Source: Bursaphelenchus xylophilus
Taxonomy: Eukaryota; Nematoda; Chromadorea; Rhabditida; Aphelenchoididae
DNA length: 64,000 nt
NCBI GenBank assembly: GCA_904066235.2
Contig: CAJFCV020000001.1
Location: 11,527,291-11,591,290, forward strand
Reading direction: 5' to 3'
Shown: positions 49,119 to 62,614 of the stretch, in pieces
How the letters are laid out: every line of letters starts with the position of its first letter
Position numbering within the stretch: position 1 is the stretch's first letter
Made by a program: the position numbers and the translations under genes
The notes under the pieces: generated by a model
What the model was told of the DNA's origin: nothing
Database searches by the model: none
Seen by the model: only the letters and a program-made list of their open reading frames with translations

Positions 49119-52100
49119 ATTGACCTTTTTTTAAAACCGGTGCCTAGTATAATATCAGAGTGTTTCGCCCAGTGTGGGCGTAATTTGATTCCAAAAAAGC
49201 TAAAACTTGCCGTGCTAAAATCTTATGAGGTTACCTTTCGAATGGTGTATGTCTTGTCAATTCACTCCGTCATCACTAATTGACCTTTTTTAAAACCGGT
49301 GCCTAGTATAATATCAGAGTGTTTCGCCCAGTGTGGGCGTAATTTGATTCCAAAAAAGCTGAAACTTGCCGTGCTAAAATCTCACGCCATTACCTTTCGA
49401 ATGGTGTATGTCTTGTCAATTCACTCCGTCATCACTAATTGACCTTTTTTTAAAACCGGTGCCTAGTATAATATCAGAGTGTTTCGCCCAGTGTGGGCGT
49501 AATTTGATTCCAAAAAAGCTAAAACTTGCCGTGCTAAAATCTTATGAGGTTACCTTTCGAATGGTGTATGTCTTGTCAATTCACTCCGTCATCACTAATT
49601 GACCTTTTTTTAAAACCGGTGCCTAGTATAATATCAGAGTGTTTCGCCCAGTGTGGGCGTAATTTGATTCCAAAAAAGCTAAAACTTGCCGTGCTAAAAT
49701 CTTATGAGGTTACCGTTCGAATGGTGTATGTCTTGTCAATTCACTCCGTCATCACTAATTGACCTTTTTTAAAACCGGTGCCTAGTATAATATCAGAGTG
49801 TTTCGCCCAGTGTGGGCGTAATTTGATTCCAAAAAAGCTGAAACTTGCCGTGCTAAAATCTCACGCCATTACCTTTCGAATGGTGAATGTCTTGTCAATT
49901 CACTCCGTCATCACTAATTGACCTTTTTTTAAAACCGGTGCCTAGTATAATATCAGAGTGTTTCGCCCAGTGTGGGCGTAATTTGATTCCAAAAAAGCTA
50001 AAACTTGCCGTGCTAAAATCTTATGAGGTTACCGTTCGAATGGTGTATGTCTTGTCAATTCACTCCGTCATCACTAATTGACCTTTTTTTAAAACCGGTG
50101 CCTAGTATAATATCAGAGTGTTTCGCCCAGTGTGGGCGTAATTTGATTCCAAAAAAGCTGAAACTTGTCGTGCTAAAATCTCATGACATTACCTTTCGAA
50201 TGGTGAATGTCTCGTCAATTCACTCCGTCATCACTAATTGACCTTTTTTTAAAACCGGTGCCTAGTATAATATCGGAGTGTTTCGCCCAGTGTGGGCGTA
50301 ATTTGATTCCAAAAAAGCTGAAACTTGCCGTGCTAAAATCTCACGCCATTACCTTTCGAATGGTGTATGTCTTGTCAATTCACTCCGTCATCACTAATTG
50401 ACCTTTTTTTAAAACCGGTGCCTAGTATAATATCAGAGTGTTTCGCCCAGTGTGGGCGTAATTTGATTCCAAAAAAGCTAAAACTTGCCGTGCTAAAATC
50501 TTATGAGGTTACCTTTCGAATGGTGTATGTCTTGTCAATTCACTCCGTCATCACTAATTGACCTTTTTTTAAAACCGGTGCCTAGTATAATATCAGAGTG
50601 TTTCGCCCAGTGTGGGCGTAATTTGATTCCAAAAAAGCTAAAACTTGCCGTGCTAAAATCTTATGAGGTTACCGTTCGAATGGTGTATGTCTTGTCAATT
50701 CACTCCGTCATCACTAATTGACCTTTTTTAAAACCGGTGCCTAGTATAATATCAGAGTGTTTCGCCCAGTGTGGGCGTAATTTGATTCCAAAAAAGCTGA
50801 AACTTGCCGTGCTAAAATCTCACGCCATTACCTTTCGAATGGTGTATGTCTTGTCAATTCACTCCGTCATCACTAATTGACCTTTTTTAAAACCGGTGCC
50901 TAGTATAATATCAGAGTGTTTCGCCCAGTGTGGGCGTAATTTGATTCCAAAAAAGCTGAAACTTGCCGTGCTAAAATCTCACGCCATTACCTTTCGAATG
51001 GTGTATGTCTTGTCAATTCACTCCGTCATCACTAATTGACCTTTTTTTAAAACCGGTGCCTAGTATAATATCAGAGTGTTTCGCCCAGTGTGGGCGTAAT
51101 TTGATTCCAAAAAAGCTGAAACTTGCCGTGCTAAAATCACACGCCATTACCTTTCGAATGGTGTATGTCTTGTCAATTCACTCCGTCATCACTAATTGAC
51201 CTTTTTTTAAAACCGGTGCCTAGTATAATATCAGAGTGTTTCGCCCAGTGTGGGCGTAATTTGATTCCAAAAAAGCTAAAACTTGCCGTGCTAAAATCTT
51301 ATGAGGTTACCGTTCGAATGGTGTATGTCTTGTCAATTCACTCCGTCATCACTAATTGACCTTTTTTTAAAACCGGTGCCTAGTATAATATCAGAGTGTT
51401 TCGCCCAGTGTGGGCGTAATTTGATTCCAAAAAGCTGAAACTTGCCGTGCTAAAATCTCACGCCATTACCTTTCGAATGGTGTATGTCTTGTCAATTCAC
51501 TCCGTCATCACTAATTGACCTTTTTTTAAAACCGGTGCCTAGTATAATATCAGAGTGTTTCGCCCAGTGTGGGCGTAATTTGATTCCAAAAAAGCTGAAA
51601 CTTGCCGTGCTAAAATCTCACGCCATTACCTTTCGAATGGTGTATGTCTTGTCAATTCACTCCGTCATCACTAATTGACCTTTTTTTAAAACCGGTGCCT
51701 AGTATAATATCAGAGTGTTTCGCCCAGTGTGGGCGTAATTTGATTCCAAAAAAGCTAAAACTTGCCGTGCTAAAATCTTATGAGGTTACCGTTCGAATGG
51801 TGTATGTCTTGTCAATTCACTCCGTCATCACTAATTGACCTTTTTTAAAACCGGTGCCTAGTATAATATCAGAGTGTTTCGCCCAGTGTGGGCGTAATTT
51901 GATTCCAAAAAAGCTGAAACTTGCCGTGCTAAAATCTCACGCCATTACCTTTCGAATGGTGTATGTCTTGTCAATTCACTCCGTCATCACTAATTGACCT
52001 TTTTTAAAACCGGTGCCTAGTATAATATCAGAGTGTTTCGCCCAGTGTGGGCGTAATTTGATTCCAAAAAAGCTAAAACTTGCCGTGCTAAAATCTTATG

Positions 52101-55100
52101 AGGTTACCTTTCGAATGGTGTATGTCTTGTCAATTCACTCCGTCATCACTAATTGACCTTTTTTAAAACCGGTGCCTAGTATAATATCAGAGTGTTTCGC
52201 CCAGTGTGGGCGTAATTTGATTCCAAAAAAGCTGAAACTTGCCGTGCTAAAATCTCACGCCATTACCTTTCGAATGGTGTATGTCTTGTCAATTCACTCC
52301 GTCATCACTAATTGACCTTTTTTTAAAACCGGTGCCTAGTATAATATCAGAGTGTTTCGCCCAGTGTGGGCGTAATTTGATTCCAAAAAAGCTAAAACTT
52401 GCCGTGCTAAAATCTTATGAGGTTACCTTTCGAATGGTGTATGTCTTGTCAATTCACTCCGTCATCACTAATTGACCTTTTTTTAAAACCGGTGCCTAGT
52501 ATAATATCAGAGTGTTTCGCCCAGTGTGGGCGTAATTTGATTCCAAAAAAGCTGAAACTTGCCGTGCTAAAATCTCACGCCATTACCTTTCGAATGGTGT
52601 ATGTCTTGTCAATTCACTCCGTCATCACTAATTGACCTTTTTTTAAAACCGGTGCCTAGTATAATATCAGAGTGTTTCGCCCAGTGTGGGCGTAATTTGA
52701 TTCCAAAAAAGCTGAAACTTGCCGTGCTAAAATCTCACGCCATTACCTTTCGAATGGTGTATGTCTTGTCAATTCACTCCGTCATCACTAATTGACCTTT
52801 TTTTAAAACCGGTGCCTAGTATAATATCAGAGTGTTTCGCCCAGTGTGGGCGTAATTTCATTCAAAAAAGCTAAAACTTGCCGTGCTAAAATCTTATGAG
52901 GTTACCGTTCGAATGGTGTATGTCTTGTCAATTCACTCCGTCATCACTAATTGACCTTTTTTTAAAACCGGTGCCTAGTATAATATCAGAGTGTTTCGCC
53001 CAGTGTGGGCGTAATTTGATTCCAAAAAAGCTGAAACTTGCCGTGCTAAAATCTCACGCCATTACCTTTCGAATGGTGTATGTCTTGTCAATTCACTCCG
53101 TCATCACTAATTGACCTTTTTTTAAAACCGGTGCCTAGTATAATATCAGAGTGTTTCGCCCAGTGTGGGCGTAATTTGATTCCAAAAAAGCTGAAACTTG
53201 CCGTGCTAAAATCTCACGCCATTACCTTTCGAATGGTGTATGTCTTGTCAATTCACTCCGTCATCACTAATTGACCTTTTTTAAAACCGGTGCCTAGTAT
53301 AATATCAGAGTGTTTCGCCCAGTGTGGGCGTAATTTGATTCCAAAAAAGCTAAAACTTGCCGTGCTAAAATCTTATGAGGTTACCTTTCGAATGGTGTAT
53401 GTCTTGTCAATTCACTCCGTCATCACTAATTGACCTTTTTTTAAAACCGGTGCCTAGTATAATATCAGAGTGTTTCGCCCAGTGTGGGCGTAATTTGATT
53501 CCAAAAAAGCTGAAAATTGCCGTGCTAAAATCTCACGCCATTACCTTTCGAATGGTGTATGTCTTGTCAATTCACTCCGTCATCACTAATTGACCTTTTT
53601 TAAAACCGGTGCCTAGTATAATATCAGAGTGTTTCGCCCAGTGTGGGCGTAATTTGATTCCAAAAAAGCTGAAACTTGCCGTTCTAAAATCTCACGCCAT
53701 TACCTTTCGAATGGTGTATGTCTTGTCAATTCACTCCGTCATCACTAATTGACCTTTTTTTAAAACCGGTGCCTAGTATAATATCAGAGTGTTTCGCCCA
53801 GTGTGGGCGTAATTTGATTCCAAAAAAGCTAAAACTTGCCGTGCTAAAATCTTATGAGGTTACCGTTCGAATGGTGTATGTCTTGTCAATTCACTCCGTC
53901 ATCACTAATTGACCTTTTTTTAAAACCGGTGCCTAGTATAATATCAGAGTGTTTCGCCCAGTGTGGGCGTAATTTGATTCCAAAAAAGCTGAAACTTGCC
54001 GTGCTAAAATCTCACGCCATTACCTTTCGAATGGTGTATGTCTTGTCAATTCACTCCGTCATCACTAATTGACCTTTTTTTAAAACCGGTGCCTAGTATA
54101 ATATCAGAGTGTTTCGCCCAGTGTGGGCGTAATTTGATTCCAAAAAAGCTGAAGCTTGCCGTGCTAAAATCTCACGCCATTACCTTTCGAATGGTGTATG
54201 TCTTGTCAATTCACTCCGTCATCACTAATTGACCTTTTTTAAAACCGGTGCCTAGTATAATATCAGAGTGTTTCGCCCAGTGTAGGCGTAATTTGATTCC
54301 AAAAAAGCTAAAACTTGCCGTGCTAAAATCTTATGAGGTTACCTTTCGAATGGTGTATGTCTTGTCAATTCACTCCGTCATCACTAATTGACCTTTTTTT
54401 AAAACCGGTGCCTAGTATAATATCAGAGTGTTTCGCCCAGTGTGGGCGTAATTTGATTCCAAAAAAGCTAAAACTTGCCGTGCTAAAATCTTATGAGGTT
54501 ACCGTTCGAATGGTGTATGTCTTGTCAATTCACTCCGTCATCACTAATTGACCTTTTTTTAAAACCGGTGCCTAGTATAATATCAGAGTGTTTCGCCCAG
54601 TGTGGGCGTAATTTGATTCCAAAAAAGCTGAAACTTGCCGTGCTAAAATCTCACGCCATTACCTTTCGAATGGTGTATGTCTTGTCAATTCACTCCGTCA
54701 TCACTAATTGACCTTTTTTTAAAACCGGTGCCTAGTATAATATCAGAGTGTTTCGCCCAGTGTGGGCGTAATTTGATTCCAAAAAAGCTAAAACTTGCCG
54801 TGCTAAAATCTTATGAGGTTACCTTTCGAATGGTGTATGTCTTGTCAATTCACTCCGTCATCACTAATTGACCTTTTTTTAAAACCGGTGCCTAGTATAA
54901 TATCAGAGTGTTTCGCCCAGTGTGGGCGTAATTTGATTCCAAAAAAGCTGAAACTTGCCGTGCTAAAATCTCACGCCATTACCTTTCGAATGGTGTATGT
55001 CTTGTCAATTCACTCCGTCATCACTAATTGACCTTTTTTTAAAACCGGTGCCTAGTATAATATCAGAGTGTTTCGCCCAGTGTGGGCGTAATTTGATTCC

Positions 55101-58100
55101 AAAAAAGCTGAAACTTGCCGTGCTAAAATCTCACGCCATTACCTTTCGAATGGTGTATGTCTTGTCAATTCACTCCGTCATCACTAATTGACCTTTTTTT
55201 AAAACCGGTGCCTAGTATAATATCAGAGTGTTTCGCCCAGTGTGGGCGTAATTTGATTCCAAAAAAGCTAAAACTTGCCGTGCTAAAATCTTATGAGGTT
55301 ACCGTTCGAATGGTGTATGTCTTGTCAATTCACTCCGTCATCACTAATTGACCTTTTTTTAAAACCGGTGCCTAGTATAATATCAGAGTGTTTCGCCCAG
55401 TGTGGGCGTAATTTGATTCCAAAAAAGCTGAAACTTGCCGTGCTAAAATCTCACGCCATTACCTTTCGAATGGTGTATGTCTTGTCAATTCACTCCGTCA
55501 TCACTAATTGACCTTTTTTAAAACCGGTGCCTAGTATAATATCAGAGTGTTTCGCCCAGTGTGGGCGTAATTTGATTCCAAAAAAGCTAAAACTTGCCGT
55601 GCTAAAATCTTATGAGGTTACCGTTCGAATGGTGTATGTCTTGTCAATTCACTCCGTCATCACTAATTGACCTTTTTTAAAACCGGTGCCTAGTATAATA
55701 TCAGAGTGTTTCGCCCAGTGTGGGCGTAATTTGATTCCAAAAAAGCTGAAACTTGCCGTGCTAAAATCTCACGCCATTACCTTTCGAATGGTGTATGTCT
55801 TGTCAATTCACTCCGTCATCACTAATTGACCTTTTTTTAAAACCGGTGCCTAGTATAATATCAGAGTGTTTCGCCCAGTGTGGGCGTAATTTGATTCCAA
55901 AAAAGCTAAAACTTGCCGTGCTAAAATCTTATGAGGTTACCTTTCGAATGGTGTATGTCTTGTCAATTCACTCCGTCATCACTAATTCACCTTTTTTTAA
56001 AACCGGTGCCTAGTATAATATCAGAGTGTTTCGCCCAGTGTGGGCGTAATTTGATTCCAAAAAAGCTAAAACTTGCCGTGCTAAAATCTTATGAGGTTAC
56101 CTTTCGAATGGTGCATGTCTTGTCAATTCACTCCGTCATCACTAATTGACCTTTTTTTAAAACCGGTGCCTAGTATAATATCAGAGTGTTTCGCCCAGTG
56201 TGGGCGTAATTTGATTCCAAAAAAGCTGAAACTTGCCGTGCTAAAATCTCACGCCATTACCTTTCGAATGGTGTATGTCTTGTCAATTCACTCCGTCATC
56301 ACTAATTGACCTTTTTTAAAACCGGTGCCTAGTATAATATCAGAGTGTTTCGCCCAGTGTGGGCGTAATTTGATTCCAAAAAAGCTGAAACTTGCCGTGC
56401 TAAAATCTCACGCCATTACCTTTCGAATGGTGTATGTCTTGTCAATTCACTCCGTCATCACTAATTGACCTTTTTTTAAAACCGGTGCCTAGTATAATAT
56501 CAGAGTGTTTCGCCCAGTGTGGGCGTAATTTGATTTCAAAAAAGCTAAAACTTGCCGTGCTAAAATCTCACGCCATTACCTTTCGAATGGTGTATGTCTT
56601 GTCAATTCACTCCGTCATCACTAATTGACCTTTTTTTAAAACCGGTGCCTAGTATAATATCAGAGTGTTTCGCCCAGTGTGGGCGTAATTTGATTCCAAA
56701 AAAGCTAAAACTTGCCGTGCTAAAATCTTATGAGGTTACCTTTCGAATGGTGTATGTCTTGTCAATTCACTCCGTCATCACTAATTGACCTTTTTTTAAA
56801 ACCGGTGCCTAGTATAATATCAGAGTGTTTCGCCCAGTGTGGGCGTAATTTGATTCCAAAAAAGCTGAAACTTGCCGTGCTAAAATCTCACGCCATTACC
56901 TTTCGAATGGTGTATGTCTTGTCAATTCACTCCGTCATCACTAATTGACCTTTTTTTAAAACCGGTGCCTAGTATAATATCAGAGTGTTTCGCCCAGTGT
57001 GGGCGTAATTTGATTCCAAAAAAGCTAAAACTTGCCGTGCTAAAATCTTATGAGGTTACCGTTCGAATGGTGTATGTCTTGTCAATTCACTCCGTCATCA
57101 CTAATTGACCTTTTTTAAAACCGGTGCCTAGTATAATATCAGAGTGTTTCGCCCAGTGTGGGCGTAATTTGATTCCAAAAAAGCTGAAACTTGCCGTGCT
57201 AAAATCTCACGCCATTACCTTTCGAATGGTGTATGTCTTGTCAATTCACTCCGTCATCACTAATTGACCTTTTTTAAAACCGGTGCCTAGTATAATATCA
57301 GAGTGTTTCGCCCAGTGTGGGCGTAATTTGATTCCAAAAAAGCTAAAACTTGCCGTGCTAAAATCTTATGAGGTTACCTTTCGAATGGTGTATGTCTTGT
57401 CAATTCACTCCGTCATCACTAATTCACCTTTTTTTAAAACCGGTGCCTAGTATAATATCAGAGTGTTTCGCCCAGTGTGGGCGTAATTTGATTCCAAAAA
57501 AGCTAAAACTTGCCGTGCTAAAATCTCACGCCATTACCTTTCGAATGGTGTATGTCTTGTCAATTCACTCCGTCATCACTAATTGACCTTTTTTAAAACC
57601 GGTGCCTAGTATAATATCAGAGTGTTTCGCCCAGTGTGGGCGTAATTTGATTCCAAAAAAGCTAAAACTTGCCGTGCTAAAATCTTATGAGGTTACCTTT
57701 CGAATGGTGTATGTCTTGTCAATTCACTCCGTCATCACTAATTCACCTTTTTTAAAACCGGTGCCTAGTATAATATCAGAGTGTTTCGCCCAGTGTGGGC
57801 GTAATTTGATTCCAAAAAAGCTAAAACTTGCCGTGCTAAAATCTTATGAGGTTACCTTTCGAATGGTGTATGTCTTGTCAATTCACTCCGTCATCACTAA
57901 TTGACCTTTTTTTAAAACCGGTGCCTAGTATAATATCAGAGTGTTTCGCCCAGTGTGGGCGTAATTTGATTCCAAAAAAGCTGAAACTTGCCGTGCTAAA
58001 ATCTCACGCCATTACCTTTCGAATGGTGTATGTCTTGTCAATTCACTCCGTCATCACTAATTGACCTTTTTTTAAAACCGGTGCCTAGTATAATATCAGA

Positions 58101-60082
58101 GTGTTTCGCCCAGTGTGGGCGTAATTTGATTCCAAAAAAGCTGAAACTTGCCGTGCTAAAATCTCACGCCATTACCTTTCGAATGGTGTATGTCTTGTCA
58201 ATTCACTCCGTCATCACTAATTGACCTTTTTTAAAACCGGTGCCTAGTATAATATCAGAGTGTTTCGCCCAGTGTGGGCGTAATTTGATTTCAAAAAAGC
58301 TAAAACTTGCCGTGCTAAAATCTCACGCCATTACCTTTCGAATGGTGTATGTCTTGTCAATTCACTCCGTCATCACTAATTGACCTTTTTTAAAACCGGT
58401 GCCTAGTATAATATCAGAGTGTTTCGCCCAGTGTGGGCGTAATTTGATTCCAAAAAAGCTAAAACTTGCCGTGCTAAAATCTTATGAGGTTACCTTTCGA
58501 ATGGTGTATGTCTTGTCAATTCACTCCGTCATCACTAATTGACCTTTTTTTAAAACCGGTGCCTAGTATAATATCAGAGTGTTTCGCCCAGTGTGGGCGT
58601 AATTTGATTCCAAAAAAGCTGAAACTTGCCGTGCTAAAATCTCACGCCATTACCTTTCGAATGGTGAATGTCTTGTCAATTCACTCCGTCATCACTAATT
58701 CACCTTTTTTTAAAATCGGTGCCTAGTATAATATCAGAGTGTTTCGCCCAGTGTGGGCGTAATTTGATTCCAAAAAAGCTGAAACTTGCCGTGCTAAAAT
58801 CTCACGCCATTACCTTTCGAATGGTGTATGTCTTGTCAATTCACTCCGTCATCACTAATTGACCTTTTTTAAAACCGGTGCCTAATATAATATCAGAGTG
58901 TTTCGCCCAGTGTGGGCGTAATTTGATTCCAAAAAAGCTGAAACTTGCCGTGCTAAAATCTCACGCCATTACCTTTCGAATGGTGTATGTCTTGTCAATT
59001 CACTCCGTCATCACTAATTGACCTTTTTTTAAAACCGGTGCCTAGTATAATATCAGAGTGTTTCGCCCAGTGTGGGCGTAATTTGATTCCAAAAAAGCTG
59101 AAACTTGCCGTGCTAAAATCTCACGCCATTACCTTTCGAATGGTGTATGTCTTGTCAATTCACTCCGTCATCACTAATTGACCTTTTTTTAAAACCGGTG
59201 CCTAATATAATATCAGAGTGTTTCGCCCAGTGTGGGCGTAATTTGATTCCAAAAAAGCTGAAACTTGCCGTGCTAAAATCTCACGCCATTACCTTTCGAA
59301 TGGTGTATGTCTTGTCAATTCACTCCGTCATCACTAATTGACCTTTTTTTAAAACCGGTGCCTAGTATAATATCAGAGTGTTTCGCCCAGTGTGGGCGTA
59401 ATTTGATTCCAAAAAAGCTGAAACTTGCCGTGCTAAAATCTCACGCCATTACCTTTCGAATGGTGTATGTCTTGTCAATTCACTCCGTCATCACTAATTC
59501 ACCTTTTTTTAAAACCGGTGCCTAGTATAATATCAGAGTGTTTCGCCCAGTGTGGGCGTAATTTGATTCCAAAAAAGCTGAAACTTGCCGTGCTAAAATC
59601 TCACGCCATTACCTTTCGAATGGTGTATGTCTTGTCAATTCACTCCGTCATCACTAATTCACCTTTTTTTAAAACCGGTGCCTAGTATAATATCAGAGTG
59701 TTTCGCCCAGTGTGGGCGTAATTTGATTCCAAAAAAGCTAAAACTTGCCGTGCTAAAATCTTATGAGGTTACCTTTCGAATGGTGTATGTCTTGTCGATT
59801 CACTCCGTCATCACTAATTGACCTTTTTTTAAAACCGGTGCCTAGTATAATATCAGAGTGTTTCGCCCAGTGTGGGCGTAATTTGATTCCAAAAAAGCTG
59901 AAACTTGCCGTGCTAAAATCTCACGCCATTACTTTTCGAACGGTGTATGTCTTGTCAATTCACTCCGTCATCACTAATTGACCTTTTTTTAAAACCGGTG
60001 CCTAGTATAATATCAGAGTGTTTCGCCCAGTGTGGGCGTAATTTGATTCCAAAAAAGCTAAAACTTGCCGTGCTAAAATCTT

Positions 60083-60780
60083 ATGAGGTTACCTTTCGAA
60101 TGGTGTATGTCTTGTCAATTCACTCCGTCATCACTAATTGACCTTTTTTTAAAACCGGTGCCTAGTATAATATCAGAGTGTTTCGCCCAGTGTGGGCGTA
60201 ATTTGATTCCAAAAAAGCTGAAACTTGTCGTGCTAAAATCTCATGACATTACCTTTCGAATGGTGAATGTCTTGTCAATTCACTCCGTCATCACTAATTG
60301 ACCTTTTTTAAAACCGGTGCCTAGTATAATATCGGAGTGTTTCGCCCAGTGTGGGCGTAATTTGATTCCAAAAAAGCTGAAACTTGCCGTGCTAAAATCA
60401 CACGCCATTACCTTTCGAATGGTGTATGTCTTGTCAATTCACTCCGTCATCACTAATTGACCTTTTTTTAAAACCGGTGCCTAGTATAATATCAGAGTGT
60501 TTCGCCCAGTGTGGGCGTAATTTGATTCCAAAAAAGCTAAAACTTGCCGTGCTAAAATCTTATGAGGTTACCTTTCGAATGGTGTATGTCTTGTCAATTC
60601 ACTCCGTCATCACTAATTGACCTTTTTTTAAAACCGGTGCCTAGTATAATATCAGAGTGTTTCGCCCAGTGTGGGCGTAATTTGATTCCAAAAAAGCTGA
60701 AACTTGCCGTGCTAAAATCTCACGCCATTACCTTTCGAATGGTGTATGTCTTGTCAATTCACGCCGTCATCACTAATTGA
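60083..60780 (+). repeat. 10-monomer-offset repeat in array C, copy 1
   Basis: TTGTCGTGC (60225), TCATGACATTACC, GAATGGTGAATG and the later ACGCCGTC (60762) recur in order at 61681-62376, displaced by about 1596-1598 bp (10 monomers). This period overlaps the 12-monomer period next to it, so the same segment has been copied at two different distances. Confidence 0.78.
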
Positions 60781-62087
60781 CCTTTTTTAAAACCGGTGCC
60801 TAGTATAATATCAGAGTGTTTCGCCCAGTGTGGGCGTAATTTGATTCCAAAAAAGCTGAAACTTGCCGTGCTAAAATCTCACGCCATTACCTTTCGAATG
60901 GTGTATGTCTTGTCAATTCACTCCGTCATCACTAATTGACCTTTTTTTAAAACCGGTGCCTAGTATAATATCAGAGTGTTTCGCCCAGTGTGGGCGTAAT
61001 TTGATTCCAAAAAAGCTAAAACTTGCCGTGCTAAAATCTTATGAGGTTACCTTTCGAATGGTGTATGTCTTGTCAATTCACTCCGTCATCACTAATTGAC
61101 CTTTTTTTAAAACCGGTGCCTAGTATAATATCAGAGTGTTTTGCCCAGTGTGGGCGTAATTTGATTCCAAAAAAGCTGAAACTTGCCGTGCTAAAATCTC
61201 ATGACATTACCTTTCGAATGGTGTATGTCTTGTCAATTCACGCCGTCATCACTAATTGACCTTTTTTTAAAACCGGTGCCTAGTATAATATCAGAGTGTT
61301 TCGCCCAGTGTGGGCGTAATTTGATTCCAAAAAAGCTAAAACTTGCCGTGCTAAAATCTTATGAGGTTACCTTTCGAATGGTGTATGTCTTGTCAATTCA
61401 CTCCGTCATCACTAATTGACCTTTTTTTAAAACCGGTGCCTAGTATAATATCGGAGTGTTTCGCCCAGTGTGGGCGTAATTTGATTCCAAAAAAGCTGAA
61501 ACTTGCCGTGCTAAAATCTCACGCCATTACCTTTCGAATGGTGTATGTCTTGTCAATTCACTCCGTCATCACTAATTGACCTTTTTTTAAAACCGGTGCC
61601 TAGTATAATATCAGAGTGTTTCGCCCAGTGTGGGCGTAATTTGATTCCAAAAAAGCTAAAACTTGCCGTGCTAAAATCTTATGAGGTTACCTTTCGAATG
61701 GTGTATGTCTTGTCAATTCACGCCGTCATCACTAATTGACCTTTTTTTAAAACCGGTGCCTAGTATAATATCAGAGTGTTTCGCCCAGTGTGGGCGTAAT
61801 TTGATTCCAAAAAAGCTGAAACTTGTCGTGCTAAAATCTCATGACATTACCTTTCGAATGGTGAATGTCTTGTCAATTCACTCCGTCATCACTAATTGAC
61901 CTTTTTTAAAACCGGTGCCTAGTATAATATCGGAGTGTTTCGCCCAGTGTGGGCGTAATTTGATTCCAAAAAAGCTGAAACTTGCCGTGCTAAAATCTCA
62001 CGCCATTACCTTTCGAATGGTGTATGTCTTGTCAATTCACTCCGTCATCACTAATTGACCTTTTTTTAAAACCGGTGCCTAGTATAA
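60700..62087 (+). repeat. 12-monomer higher-order repeat in array C, copy 1
   Basis: Rare variants recur in the same order about 1912-1915 bp to the right: ACGCCGTC (60762, 61241, 61721), TGTTTTGCCC (61137), TTGTCGTGC (61823) and ATATCGGAG near 61928. The offset shrinks by single bases where the right copy has T6 instead of T7, so the T run accounts for the length differences. Confidence 0.87.
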
Positions 62088-62376
62088 TATCAGAGTGTTT
62101 CGCCCAGTGTGGGCGTAATTTGATTCCAAAAAGCAAAACTTGCCGTGCTAAAATCTTATGAGGTTACCTTTCGAATGGTGTATGTCTTGTCAATTCACTC
62201 CGTCATCACTAATTGACCTTTTTTTAAAACCGGTGCCTAGTATAATATCAGAGTGTTTCGCCCAGTGTGGGCGTAATTTGATTCCAAAAAAGCTGAAACT
62301 TGCCGTGCTAAAATCTCACGCCATTACCTTTCGAATGGTGTATGTCTTGTCAATTCACGCCGTCATCACTAATTGA
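61681..62376 (+). repeat. 10-monomer-offset repeat in array C, copy 2
   Basis: Partner of 60083-60780, with TTGTCGTGC at 61823 and ACGCCGTC at 62358. It differs by ACGCCGTC at 61721, where the left copy has ACTCCGTC, and by the two-base-shorter monomer near 62125. Confidence 0.78.
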
Positions 62377-62614
62377 CCTTTTTTTAAAACCGGTGCCTAG
62401 TATAATATCAGAGTGTTTCGCCCAGTGTGGGCGTAATTTGATTCCAAAAAAGCTAAAACTTGCCGTGCTAAAATCTTATGAGGTTACCTTTCGAATGGTG
62501 TATGTCTTGTCAATTCACTCCGTCATCACTAATTGACCTTTTTTAAAACCGGTGCCTAGTATAATATCAGAGTGTTTCGCCCAGTGTGGGCGTAATTTGA
62601 TTCCAAAAAAGCTG